In this document: positions 27,501 to 34,641 of the stretch, piece after piece | Layout of the letters: every line of letters starts with the position of its first letter | Numbering within the stretch: position 1 is the first letter of the stretch | DNA from: Algoriphagus sediminis | GTDB taxonomy: Bacteria; Bacteroidota; Bacteroidia; Cytophagales; Cyclobacteriaceae | Direction: 5' to 3' | Length of the DNA stretch: 64,000 nt | Assembly (NCBI RefSeq): GCF_030403435.1 | Contig: NZ_JAUEPH010000002.1 | Span: forward strand, 620,001 to 684,000 | The notes under the pieces: model-generated | The model's input: only the letters and a program-made list of their open reading frames with translations | Told to the model about the DNA's origin: nothing | The model's database searches: none | Made by a program: the position numbers and the translations under genes

Positions 27501-27787
27501 ACTCTGATGGGCATTGCTTTGCTTGTGGATATACCGACCTTGAAATAGGGACCACATTGGGGATGCCTACTCCTGGCACCTGTTCCTTTGCAGGATGGGA
27601 AGGATTGCCTGATGGTTCCAGATGGGGAACAGTTCCTGTTTCTGCTAAAAACAAAGCAGGTGAGTGGCTAGAAAACAATGAAACTAAACCACAAATTCAG
27701 ATAAAAAATATGCCCGGTCAGATAGATCGTGGGATAGATCAACAGTTAGATAAGGCGATCGAAGTTTTATTAGAAGAAATTAAGTAA
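24569..27787 (+). CDS. Tricorn-like S41 protease with beta-propellers and PDZ domain
   Basis: The 1072-residue exported protease has a Sec signal (residues 1-20, ending LLAQ) and two runs of PD40/WD40-like propeller repeats (about residues 25-340 and 345-540). A charged linker follows (about 570-590), then more propeller. Next come the catalytic N-lobe with His763 in NASHTGA, a PDZ domain (about 785-860), and the C-lobe with TRFNGGGD and the nucleophile motif YSDG (Ser979, Asp980). The order and motifs match archaeal tricorn protease, which degrades oligopeptides in a multimeric cage. Bacteroidota homologues are periplasmic. It is a single-gene unit with its own terminator. Confidence 0.92.
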   Translation: MKKIYSAIAMSFLVLNGLLAQENLKWLRYSSISPDGTQIAFTYKGDLYSVPSQGGEARQLTFHEAHDYMPVWSKDSQQIAFASDRYGNFDIFVMDALGGSATRLTFHSNDETPYSFSADNESVIFGGVRMDIAEHRQHPSRSMTELYQVPKSGGRVDQVWTIPAEYVQSNSEGTKMLYHDKKGGENEWRKHHESSIARDIWMYDSSNGTHTMLTDFYGEDRNPVFSPDESEMYYLSEQEGDFNVFAKSLTGNSTPMSLTNFEGFPVRFLSISQQGKMAFSYDGELYTLEKGQSPQKVSVTIRTQDGANADRFISINGGVQEMSIAPNGKEIAFVARGEVFVTSVDGTMTKQISKSPEQEKFVEFAPDGKSIYYASERDERWQIFKAEIKREEEPFFFASTLIEETPVLDIEGEAYLPKLSPDGKKMAYIEDRKNLMIYDLQSGSKVRLLSSDELFHMRDGDQYFTWSPDSKWLLATYRPTMVNSEVVLLDASGEQEMKKLTRSGYSDSSPTWVNDGKQMLWFSNRDGLRSYATSGRSELDVYTMFFEQEAWDKFNLSEEEFKLMKEIEKANKPDEKKEDDEEDKEEKVKDLTFDLDDIDDRKARLTIHSSRLTDAVLSKDGEKLYYLASFEKGYNLWSTNLRTKETKQELSLNAGYASLSWDKEKENLFLVNGGSISKINPSSMKRETVKISGEMKFDKTAEFQYMFDHVWLRTDGIFYTPDMHGVDWEQLKSDYEKYLPYIGNSYEFSEMISELLGELNASHTGARYSRNVSMPDQTAALGIFWDYGFEGDGIKITEVIEGGPLDKANLDVSEGMIITKINGNPITADKDFAQMLNRISGDLTLLELSNDSGSISEITVKPISLGEENRLLYKRWVKMNQREVEEKSGGKLGYVHIPGMSDGPYRDMYEEMMGKYHDADAVIVDTRFNGGGDLVADLAMFFTGEKFLTYATEERAVGYEPTARWTKPTLAMFNEANYSDGHCFACGYTDLEIGTTLGMPTPGTCSFAGWEGLPDGSRWGTVPVSAKNKAGEWLENNETKPQIQIKNMPGQIDRGIDQQLDKAIEVLLEEIK

Positions 27788-27790
27788 GAA

Positions 27791-27823
27791 AAAAGCCCTG
27801 ATGGTTCCATCAGGGCTTTTTTT
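27791..27823. terminator. Bidirectional intrinsic terminator
   Basis: Very strong 14-bp perfect stem AAAAGCCCTGATGG/CCATCAGGGCTTTT with loop TT and T-runs on both strands. It sits between the convergent tricorn-like and blaI-like genes and serves both. Confidence 0.88.
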
Positions 27824-28151
27824 ATTGATACTCTTTAGTATTCAAAGCTTCATCGTTTTTGAAAAACTCGTGGAGCTTTTTAAACGAACTGTCAAAGTAT
27901 CCGTCGAGCATCTTCTTGATGATAAAGGTTCTGTACTCATCCTTTGAAACAATAGGAAAGTATTCATGGCTTTTTCCGTATGATTTATGACTTACGAAGC
28001 CTTTTCTTTCCAAAATTCTAACAATAGTTGAGACTGTGTTGTAAGCAGGCTTCGGGTTGGGCATATGCTCAAGCATATCTTTAACGAAGCCTCTTTCCAT
28101 TTGCCAAAGGATCTGCATAACTTCTTCTTCGGCTCTAGTAAGTGGTTTCAT
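27822..28151 (-). CDS. BlaI/MecI/CopY family transcriptional repressor
   Basis: The 109-residue protein has the family's winged helix: LTRAEEEVMQILWQ, then VKDMLEHM, the recognition-helix region AYNTVSTIVRILERKGFV and the wing SYGKSHEYFPI. Relatives repress beta-lactamase or copper genes and are inactivated by a BlaR1-type membrane protease. No BlaR1/M56 gene is adjacent, so this is an orphan regulator whose targets may include itself. A perfect 11-bp inverted repeat at 28149-28189 covers its start codon and leader and is a strong candidate operator. Confidence 0.9.
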   Translation of the reverse strand: MKPLTRAEEEVMQILWQMERGFVKDMLEHMPNPKPAYNTVSTIVRILERKGFVSHKSYGKSHEYFPIVSKDEYRTFIIKKMLDGYFDSSFKKLHEFFKNDEALNTKEYQ

Positions 28152-28189
28152 AATTTGAGGTGTTAAGTTAAATTTTGTCTCAAATTATG
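28149..28189. promoter_or_regulatory. Inverted repeat over the blaI-like start: probable autoregulatory operator
   Basis: CATAATTTGAG (28149-28159) is repeated in perfect inversion as CTCAAATTATG (28179-28189), with a 19-base gap. The arm centres are 30 bases apart, about three helical turns. The left arm includes the start codon of the BlaI-like gene. BlaI-family dimers bind dyad operators in their own promoters, so autorepression is the natural reading. A translational hairpin that hides the start codon is the alternative. Confidence 0.55.
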
Positions 28190-28248
28190 GCTTTAGTTTT
28201 TTTAATCAAATTTTTTGAGGAATAAGAATTGATTTTCATCAAATTTGT

Positions 28249-28280
28249 ATAAAAAAAAGCCTTCCAAATCGGGAAGGCTT
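28249..28280 (-). terminator. Intrinsic terminator of the desaturase gene
   Basis: 9-bp perfect stem AAGCCTTCC/GGAAGGCTT with loop AAATCG. On the minus strand it is followed by a run of T. It lies 24 bases past the desaturase stop. Confidence 0.82.
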
Positions 28281-28303
28281 CCAAATTTATTGTAAAAGCT
28301 GGG

Positions 28304-29053
28304 TTAAGCAGTCCTCAATTTAATGATTCCCGTGGCATGCAAAAGCTTCACAACTGGATAAGTTGGATCAAATTCATACCACTTCACTGCAAAGTTGGGT
28401 CGGTTTGGCAGTTTGTGATGATTATTTTGGAATAGCTCTCCGAGCATCAATACATCAAGGAGTAGACTGTTTTTGGATTTATCGTTATTGTCAAAGTTAG
28501 CATATCCGTACTTATGGCCGCTCCAATTCACTATCGCACCGTGGACTGGTCCCATTAAGAAGTGGATTGGTAAAAGGAAGTACATCCACCAATGAGTTCC
28601 AGGCAATTCGAAAACGGAAATACATAGCACATAAATGGCCACATAAATTAATCCCCAAGCAACTCGAACTCCCATTTGGTCCGCAAATTTGTCAAACTTA
28701 TACCAATCAGGAATATCCTTTGAGAATCTCTCTTCTGGCTTCAATCTGAAAGAAAAATACTCATTATAAATGTTTTTAGTCTTCCACATCATGGTGAAAA
28801 GATTTTCGGTATGATGCGGGCTGTGTGGGTCTTTTGGAGTGTCACTGTAAGCGTGATGCATCCTGTGAAGAACAGCATAGGCGCGTGGGGAAAGGTAAGA
28901 GCTTCCCTGCCATACCCAGGTGAAGAGATAAAAGAAACGCTCCCAAAATTTATTCATCACGAACATTTGATGAGCAGCGTATCTGTGAAGGAAAAAGCTC
29001 TGGCAGAATAACGAGAAGTACCAGTGCAGTAAAAAGAAAATAATGATAATCAC
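28304..29053 (-). CDS. Acyl-CoA desaturase (delta-9 type)
   Basis: The 249-residue membrane protein has the three histidine boxes of the stearoyl-CoA desaturase family: HRYAAH, HRMHHAYSD and NNHHKLPN. Four hydrophobic segments are visible. It introduces a double bond into acyl chains using a di-iron centre and oxygen, adjusting membrane fluidity. The start is GTG at 29051-29053. A TATATTTG element lies 26 bases upstream, with a TTG 22 bases beyond. Single-gene unit with its own terminator. Confidence 0.9.
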   Translation of the reverse strand: MIIIIFFLLHWYFSLFCQSFFLHRYAAHQMFVMNKFWERFFYLFTWVWQGSSYLSPRAYAVLHRMHHAYSDTPKDPHSPHHTENLFTMMWKTKNIYNEYFSFRLKPEERFSKDIPDWYKFDKFADQMGVRVAWGLIYVAIYVLCISVFELPGTHWWMYFLLPIHFLMGPVHGAIVNWSGHKYGYANFDNNDKSKNSLLLDVLMLGELFQNNHHKLPNRPNFAVKWYEFDPTYPVVKLLHATGIIKLRTA

Positions 29054-29078
29054 TTGAAGGATCTGGTTGATTAGAATT

Positions 29079-29111
29079 CAAATATAATTGACGAGAGCAA
29101 GAAAGCCTCAA
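29079..29111 (-). promoter_or_regulatory. Candidate promoter for the desaturase gene
   Basis: Minus-strand TATATTTG (29079-29086) is a perfect -7 match, with TTG (29109-29111) 22 bases upstream. It is 26 bases from the GTG start. Confidence 0.42.
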
Positions 29112-29186
29112 TTATTCAGTCAGATATGTGTAGAAATATGATTTTTTATGGTTTGCTAACTTCAGGATTTCTTTGTTTTTTCATTT

Positions 29187-29555
29187 ATGCAAAACGAATC
29201 AAAGGCTAAGACCTATTTGATCAAAATTTTGATTGGCGGTGTCGCAGTCACAATTGCTGAATTTTTACTCCCTGGGATCCATCTGGACAGTGTGATGACC
29301 GGATTTATTTTAGCAGCTGTGATTATTTTAATCAACCTGACGATAAAGCCTCTTTTCATCATATTAACTTTGCCAATCACGGTCTTTACCTTGGGTTTAT
29401 TCTTGTTGGTAATAAATGCTTTGGTAATATTGGTTTGTGACTGGTTGATTCCCGGTTTTATTGTGGATGGATTTTGGTGGGCTTTGCTTTTTGCTTTAGT
29501 TCTCAGTATCCTTAATGGTCTTTTTGGAAATTCTCTAGATTCCACCCAGCGTTAA
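29187..29555 (+). CDS. Holin-family-like four-helix membrane protein (YvlD type)
   Basis: This 122-residue protein has four closely packed transmembrane helices and the motifs GIHLDSVMTGFILAAVIILIN, LTLPITVFTLGLFLLVINA and a C-terminal WWALLFALVLSILNG. These match the phage-holin-4-superfamily/YvlD proteins. Most chromosomal members are not phage holins; the B. subtilis homologue belongs to an envelope-stress operon. No phage genes are nearby. Function uncertain. Confidence 0.85.
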   Translation: MQNESKAKTYLIKILIGGVAVTIAEFLLPGIHLDSVMTGFILAAVIILINLTIKPLFIILTLPITVFTLGLFLLVINALVILVCDWLIPGFIVDGFWWALLFALVLSILNGLFGNSLDSTQR

Positions 29556-29701
29556 ACCATTATTATTGATAATAAGTATCATAATTTAAATTTATGATCA
29601 ATAAAGTTGAGGATATTTGTTCAATTTGATGAAATACTTTACTTTTTCTGATGGATTCAGGAAAAAACGGAATTGTGAATCTTTTTTTTTGATTATTTAA
29701 G

Positions 29702-30265
29702 ATGAATATGCTTACCCAAAACCCAGGATTTGATCAGGAGCGCATTGCTGAGCTCAAGGCAGAATTGGCTAAAGCCAACTCTATATATAAGGTCATTCCC
29801 GACGACGAAAACTCAGATGAGTTTGTGAATTTTTACTTTATAGGAATGTATGAAGGCAAGGAAGTAATTTACGATGCTGCACTTTATACTTTGCGGCTTC
29901 ACCATTCTTCAGAAGTTTATGAACTAGCAGAGCATGAAGCAGCAAAAAAATTCCCGGACTTTAATGGCATTTCATACGATGAAGATGAAAATGGTAATAT
30001 GCTTCCCCTAAATAGCGCTCAGGAAGAAATAGGCTGGTTCATTACGGAAATAATAATGGAGATTGAGGAAGAAGAGAGAATAAAGGTTCAAGAGTTTGTG
30101 GATATTGATACAAACCATGACTTTGGATTAGGCCTTGATGCTGCATTGAATGTAGATGCCATTGATGATTCAGTAATTCGAAAGTTCATCAAAGAATTCA
30201 ATGATGACACACTCAAGCTAGACCCTACCGCCTTTTCCTTCCAGACTGAAGAGGAAGACATTTAA
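29702..30265 (+). CDS. Acidic conserved hypothetical protein, 187 aa
   Basis: The protein has no signal peptide or membrane helix and is strongly acidic, with Asp/Glu-rich stretches such as EIIMEIEEEER and FQTEEEDI. It has a mixed alpha/beta look (EFVNFYFIGMYEGKEVIYDAALYTLRLHHSSEVYELAEHEAAKK, read in segments). I do not recognise the family. It is followed by a terminator whose T-run touches the next gene. The upstream 145 bases hold no clear signal. Confidence 0.72.
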   Translation: MNMLTQNPGFDQERIAELKAELAKANSIYKVIPDDENSDEFVNFYFIGMYEGKEVIYDAALYTLRLHHSSEVYELAEHEAAKKFPDFNGISYDEDENGNMLPLNSAQEEIGWFITEIIMEIEEEERIKVQEFVDIDTNHDFGLGLDAALNVDAIDDSVIRKFIKEFNDDTLKLDPTAFSFQTEEEDI

Positions 30266-30291
30266 TAATAAATCACGAACAAATCACCGTG

Positions 30292-30319
30292 CGCTTGGTT
30301 TTCAATCAAGCGTTTTTTT
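30292..30319 (+). terminator. Intrinsic terminator abutting the next start codon
   Basis: 9-bp stem CGCTTGGTT/AATCAAGCG (one G-T pair) with loop TTC, followed by seven T. The T-run ends at 30319 and the ATG of the deacetylase-family gene begins at 30320. Confidence 0.75.
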
Positions 30320-31222
30320 ATGCTTAAAATTGCCTGGTCACCCCTTTATTCACATCCATTGCCAGAGGGTCATAGATTCCCAATGGAAAAATATGCGCTA
30401 CTTCCAGAGCAATTAAAATATGAGGGTACTGCAAATGATTCCCACTTCTTTGAACCAGGGATGCTTGATGAGAAGTGGATTCTAGATGTTCATGATCACG
30501 ATTATTTGCAAAAGCTCCATTCTTTATCACTCAGCAGAAAAGAGGAGCGAAAGACAGGGTTTCCACTTTCTAAACAACTAGTCCAAAGAGAGATCAATAT
30601 TCTCTGTGGCTCAGTAATGGCTTGTGAATTTGCCTTAGAACATGGCATTGCAATGAATATTGCGGGAGGAACGCATCACGCCTATGCTGATCATGGGGAG
30701 GGCTTTTGTTTATTGAATGATATCGCAGTTGCAGCCAATTATTTATTAAAAAACAAATTGGCTAAGCGGGTTTTAGTTGTTGACTTGGATGTTCATCAAG
30801 GAAATGGGACCGCTTTGCTCTGCAAAGATGAACCCAACATTTTTACCTTTAGCATGCATGGTAAATCCAATTACCCTATGCACAAAGAAAAATCTGATTT
30901 CGATATTGCACTTCCAGATCATACCAAAGACGGGATATATCTTGAAAACCTTAAAATTACTTTACCTAAGCTTATCGATAAGTTCCAACCGGATTTCATA
31001 ATCTATCAGTGTGGAGTGGATATTTTAGATTCAGACAAGCTTGGAAAGCTGAGCGTATCATTACAGGGGATTAGAGAAAGAGATGAATTTGTTTTGGGTT
31101 CGGCATTCGAAAAAGATATTCCTGTAATGTGCTGCATGGGTGGTGGCTATTCACCTCAGATTCGGGATATTATTGAGGCCCACGCCATGGTTTACCGTCT
31201 TGCTCAGGATATTTTCTTTTAG
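30320..31222 (+). CDS. Histone deacetylase superfamily protein (AcuC-like)
   Basis: The 300-residue zinc hydrolase shows the family motifs in order: GGTHHAYADHGEGFCLLND with the catalytic His pair, the zinc ligands in DLDVHQGNGTA, FSMHGKSNYP, QCGVDILDSDKLG with the second zinc Asp, and MGGGY. Bacterial members deacetylate acetyl-CoA synthetase, acetylpolyamines or other small molecules. All metal ligands are present, so activity is expected. The ATG at 30320 directly follows the T-run of the upstream terminator, so transcription must start inside or before that hairpin, or depend on read-through. Confidence 0.9.
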   Translation: MLKIAWSPLYSHPLPEGHRFPMEKYALLPEQLKYEGTANDSHFFEPGMLDEKWILDVHDHDYLQKLHSLSLSRKEERKTGFPLSKQLVQREINILCGSVMACEFALEHGIAMNIAGGTHHAYADHGEGFCLLNDIAVAANYLLKNKLAKRVLVVDLDVHQGNGTALLCKDEPNIFTFSMHGKSNYPMHKEKSDFDIALPDHTKDGIYLENLKITLPKLIDKFQPDFIIYQCGVDILDSDKLGKLSVSLQGIRERDEFVLGSAFEKDIPVMCCMGGGYSPQIRDIIEAHAMVYRLAQDIFF

Positions 31223-31281
31223 TTTAACTCAAATTAATGTAAGCCTTTGGCCATACACTCTCCTCAATTCAATTCTTTAAT

Positions 31282-31289
31282 TATATTTG
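31282..31289 (+). promoter_or_regulatory. Candidate -7 element for the OmpH-like gene
   Basis: TATATTTG is a perfect TAnnTTTG match, 26 bases before the GTG start at 31316. It supports the GTG start, because the longer reading from 31247 would place this element inside the gene. No good -33 partner seen. Confidence 0.42.
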
Positions 31290-31315
31290 CGGCCTTATCA
31301 TTAAATTATTCCAAA

Positions 31316-31918
31316 GTGAAAAAATCATTTAGAATACTATCACTCTTATTATTATTCGGAATTACCCTTTATTCCTGTAATCAACCTGCCTCTTCAGATT
31401 CTGCTGAAACTACAGAAACTGAAAGCAGTGTTTCAATTAGCGATTTGAATATTGCTTATGTTTCCACAGATAGTGTGATCAACAAGTATGAATATTTCAA
31501 GCTTAAATCTGAAGAGATCACAGAAAAGGGGAAAAGATTCGAAACCGAGCTTCAGAGCCGCGCCCAAGGATTCGAAAGGGAAGTCGCTAATTTCCAGCAG
31601 TCAGCGAATAATATGACTCAGAATCAAGCACTTGCAAAGCAGGATGAACTTGTAAAGAAGGAGCAAAACCTAATGACCTACAGAAATAACATTATGCAGG
31701 AGCTTTCTGCAGATGAAGCGAATCTGTATAATGAGGTTTACGAAGAGATTCAAACCTTCATGGAAGGTTTTGCAAAGGAAAATGGCTATAGCATGATTTT
31801 GAGCAAAACAAGAGGAGGGGCTGTATGGTATGCCAATGAGTCGATTGATGTTACGGAAGCCGTAATTGAAGGCTTGAATAAGGCTTATAATGAAAACAAA
31901 ACAGACTCAGTTAAATGA
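31316..31918 (+). CDS. OmpH/Skp family periplasmic chaperone-like lipoprotein
   Basis: I chose the GTG at 31316, which gives a clean lipoprotein signal (VKKSFRILSLLLLFG..LYSC, Cys21). An open frame from a TTG at 31247 adds 23 non-signal-like residues. The 200-residue product has the OmpH pattern: a strand NIAYVSTDSVINKYEYF, a long coiled-coil helix (about residues 68-135, rich in Gln, Glu and Lys), and a return strand YSMILSKTRGGAVWYANESIDVTEAVIEGLN. Skp-like proteins hold outer-membrane proteins during assembly. It is followed by a terminator. Confidence 0.85.
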   Translation: MKKSFRILSLLLLFGITLYSCNQPASSDSAETTETESSVSISDLNIAYVSTDSVINKYEYFKLKSEEITEKGKRFETELQSRAQGFEREVANFQQSANNMTQNQALAKQDELVKKEQNLMTYRNNIMQELSADEANLYNEVYEEIQTFMEGFAKENGYSMILSKTRGGAVWYANESIDVTEAVIEGLNKAYNENKTDSVK

Positions 31919-31939
31919 TTGGGTTAAATTGATATTGTT

Positions 31940-31964
31940 AAACCCGGCTGGTCCGGGTTTTTTT
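31940..31964 (+). terminator. Intrinsic terminator of the OmpH-like gene
   Basis: 8-bp stem AAACCCGG/CCGGGTTT, loop CTGGT, then TTTT, 21 bases after the stop codon. Confidence 0.8.
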
Positions 31965-31976
31965 GTGCGAAAGAAG

Positions 31977-31984
31977 TATTTTTG
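31977..31984 (+). promoter_or_regulatory. Candidate -7 element for the deoxyhypusine-synthase-like gene
   Basis: TATTTTTG matches TAnnTTTG, 19 bases before the ATG at 32004 and just after the upstream terminator. The -33 region is poor. Confidence 0.35.
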
Positions 31985-32003
31985 AGACTAATCTCATTTC
32001 CAT

Positions 32004-32975
32004 ATGAAAATCACGAATTTCTTAAAACATCATTTCAGACATTTTAACTCTGCCGCATTGATCGATGCTGCTGAAGGATACAAGAATCACCTCGATAACG
32101 GTGGCCAGATGATGGTTACTTTGGCAGGAGCCATGTCTACTGCGGAGCTGGGCATTTCTCTGGCTGAAATGATACGACAGGATAAGGTCCAAATCATTAC
32201 TTGCACAGGTGCCAACCTGGAAGAGGATGTGTTTAATCTGGTTGCTCACGATTACTACGAGCGTATTCCAAATTATCGGGATTTGTCTCCTCAACAGGAG
32301 CAGGATCTCCTGGAAAGGCACATGAACCGGGTGACCGATACTTGCATTCCTGAAATGGAGGCTATGAGGAGAATAGAAGACATTATTCTCGATGAATGGA
32401 TGAATGCTGATAAAAATGGAGAATCCTATTTTCCACACGAGTTTTTCTATAAAATTTTACTCTCTGGAAAATTGGAGAAATACTACCAGATTGATCCAAA
32501 GAACAGTTGGCTGCTAGAGGCTGCTAAAAAGAATCTTCCGATTATCGTACCGGGATGGGAGGACTCTACACTTGGAAACATGTATGCGTCTCATTGTATT
32601 TCTGGAGATGTGAAAGATGTGCATACCGTTAAGGGGGGCATTCAGTATATGATGTATTTATCTGATTGGTACATTTCTAAAGCGAAAGAAGAAAGTACTG
32701 TTGGTTTCTTCCAAATAGGAGGGGGCATTGCAGGTGATTTCCCGATTTGTGTTGTACCCATGTTGCATCAGGATCTTCAAATGGAAAACATTCCTCTATG
32801 GGGTTATTTCTGCCAAATTTCTGACTCAACCACTTCGTATGGTTCTTATTCCGGTGCTGTACCCAACGAAAAGATCACCTGGGGAAAATTGGGAGTGGAT
32901 ACTCCAAAGTATATCATTGAATCCGATGCAACAATTGTGGCACCATTGGTGTTCGCGATCGTTCTAGGAGAGTAA
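32004..32975 (+). CDS. Deoxyhypusine synthase-like protein
   Basis: The 323-residue protein matches the deoxyhypusine synthase fold: MMVTLAGAMSTAELG near the N-terminus, IITCTGANLEEDVF (NAD-binding), the GGGIAGDFPI segment, and EKITWGKLGVDTPKYIIESDATIVAPL. Lys295 in WGK corresponds to the catalytic Lys (Lys329 in the human enzyme) that forms the aminobutyl-imine with spermidine. The eukaryotic enzyme modifies eIF5A, which bacteria lack. Bacterial homologues are proposed to act on other amines, for example as homospermidine-synthase-like enzymes. It starts its own unit; the OmpA-family gene begins 1 base after its stop, so the two may be cotranscribed. Confidence 0.9.
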   Translation: MKITNFLKHHFRHFNSAALIDAAEGYKNHLDNGGQMMVTLAGAMSTAELGISLAEMIRQDKVQIITCTGANLEEDVFNLVAHDYYERIPNYRDLSPQQEQDLLERHMNRVTDTCIPEMEAMRRIEDIILDEWMNADKNGESYFPHEFFYKILLSGKLEKYYQIDPKNSWLLEAAKKNLPIIVPGWEDSTLGNMYASHCISGDVKDVHTVKGGIQYMMYLSDWYISKAKEESTVGFFQIGGGIAGDFPICVVPMLHQDLQMENIPLWGYFCQISDSTTSYGSYSGAVPNEKITWGKLGVDTPKYIIESDATIVAPLVFAIVLGE

Positions 32976-32976
32976 T

Positions 32977-34617
32977 ATGTCAATAATAAAACAACCAGTA
33001 TTTAGACTTATAGTCTTAAGCTTATTCACGCTGGCCTCTCCGGTCTTGGCCCAGGAAACGGTTTCCGTAACTGGGGCAAACTCAAATCAGAATGATTGGA
33101 ATCCTGTTTGGCTTGGAGATGGAAGATTGCTATTCACGAGAGCTTTTCATCCCGAAAATATTGGAGGAACTAGTGACCGGGGAGACATCTGGATGATCGA
33201 AAAGGATGAAAACGGAAAGTGGAGAGAGGCAATTCACCGTGCTGACTTAAGTACATCCGGGTATGACCTAGCTCTTGGAATGCCAAACGTGATCACTCTG
33301 CTTGTTTTTCATGAGGAGGGCAATGGAAATCGTGGTATTCATGAATACGCTAAATTTGGGAGGGATTGGAATTACCGAAGAAGGTTAGAAGTACCTAAAA
33401 TCGATCAGTTCTCAGGTTTGGTAAGTGGTTCTGTGGTGGATGGAAAATTAATTTTTTTATCTGGCGAAACACCTGATTCAATGGGTAATGAGGACCTTTA
33501 TGTATTTGAGTTAGTTTTTGGAATCACTTGGTCCGAACCTATTAATCTAGGTACTGTGATCAATACTTTTGGTCAGGAGGTAAGTCCACTATTCGATTCA
33601 AAAACTCAAAGGCTTTACTATTCAACGAACAATCGACCTGACGCCGAAGGAAAGGATGTTTATGTGGCTTTAAAAACCGGAGAATCTTGGCAGGATTGGA
33701 GTAATCCTATAAGATGGGACCAAATTAACAGTGCAGGCTCTGAATCAGGTCTGGCAATTATAGCGGAAAATGAAGTGGTTTGGGGATCTAGTCAAAATAG
33801 TGGTGGGTTTTTTGATTTGAGGAGCTTTGCCACGGAAGTGGAATTGGATATTCCTTCAGATTTTGAACCTGCGTTGAGAAGGTCTTTGGCCCGCGAGTCA
33901 GCAGACATTTCTGCTCCTGAAAAATCAGTGACTTATTTGACGGAGGAAAAGATCAAACCGATATCTCCAAAAATAATGGTTGGAAAGCCTGAAATTGGGT
34001 TGTTTCTTGACTCAGTGCAGCTTGAATCTAAGCCATTGGTTTGGATTGCTGTGGATGCAAAGGAGAAGATCAAACTTGATTTTACAGTAGAGTTCATGTC
34101 TAAAAAAAATCCTGTGACCTTTAGTAAAACTGATTCCATCCTATATGCGGATTTGCTGTCAAAAGGGGTTGATGAAGTTAAAGTCAGTAGTCCTGGTTAC
34201 TTCCCATTTACTTTCTCTACAGATGAATTAATTGTCGATCAGCCCAATATTGCCCTTCTGGCTAAGGTTCAAAAAGGTCAAAGTATAAAACTGGAAAAGG
34301 TGGCTTTTTCCAGAGGAACAGCTGAATTTGAAGGCTTAGATACTGAATTAGCCTTGAAGGAACTGAGCACTTTTCTTTTGGAAAATAAGGAGCTATCAGT
34401 CCGCATCCATGGACATACGGACAGTTCAGGTGATCCTGGCTTGAACAAGGCATTATCACTCGACCGTGCACGTGCAGTTAGAGATTATCTTGTGGATTTG
34501 GGGGTTGAGTTTGAAAGACTAAGAATCTCCGGTTGGGGAGGTACGAGACCGATTGCCTCAAATGCAACAGAAGCCGGACGACAAAAAAACAGAAGGGTTG
34601 AACTGGAAGTCCAGTAA
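32977..34617 (+). CDS. OmpA family protein with N-terminal PD40-like propeller
   Basis: The 546-residue exported protein has a Sec signal ending SPVLAQ (about residue 25), a beta-propeller-like region with NDWNPVWLGDGRLLFTR and VSPLFDSKTQRLYYSTNN (about residues 30-290), a linker domain, and a C-terminal OmpA peptidoglycan-binding domain (residues about 435-546). That domain carries IHGHTDSSGD, NKALSLDRARAVRDYL and RRVELEVQ. It probably anchors to peptidoglycan in the periplasm. It starts 1 base after the deoxyhypusine-synthase-like gene. The function of the propeller is unknown. Confidence 0.88.
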   Translation: MSIIKQPVFRLIVLSLFTLASPVLAQETVSVTGANSNQNDWNPVWLGDGRLLFTRAFHPENIGGTSDRGDIWMIEKDENGKWREAIHRADLSTSGYDLALGMPNVITLLVFHEEGNGNRGIHEYAKFGRDWNYRRRLEVPKIDQFSGLVSGSVVDGKLIFLSGETPDSMGNEDLYVFELVFGITWSEPINLGTVINTFGQEVSPLFDSKTQRLYYSTNNRPDAEGKDVYVALKTGESWQDWSNPIRWDQINSAGSESGLAIIAENEVVWGSSQNSGGFFDLRSFATEVELDIPSDFEPALRRSLARESADISAPEKSVTYLTEEKIKPISPKIMVGKPEIGLFLDSVQLESKPLVWIAVDAKEKIKLDFTVEFMSKKNPVTFSKTDSILYADLLSKGVDEVKVSSPGYFPFTFSTDELIVDQPNIALLAKVQKGQSIKLEKVAFSRGTAEFEGLDTELALKELSTFLLENKELSVRIHGHTDSSGDPGLNKALSLDRARAVRDYLVDLGVEFERLRISGWGGTRPIASNATEAGRQKNRRVELEVQ

Positions 34618-34641
34618 TACCCTTCTTTTAATTCACCTTAT

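Noticed and set aside
29187-29555. Holin-like protein as a sign of a prophage
   Set aside because: No integrase, capsid, lysozyme or attachment repeats are nearby, and chromosomal YvlD-type proteins are common.
31247-31315. TTG start giving the OmpH-like protein a 23-residue extension
   Set aside because: The GTG at 31316 begins a clean lipoprotein signal, and a -7 promoter element lies inside the extension.
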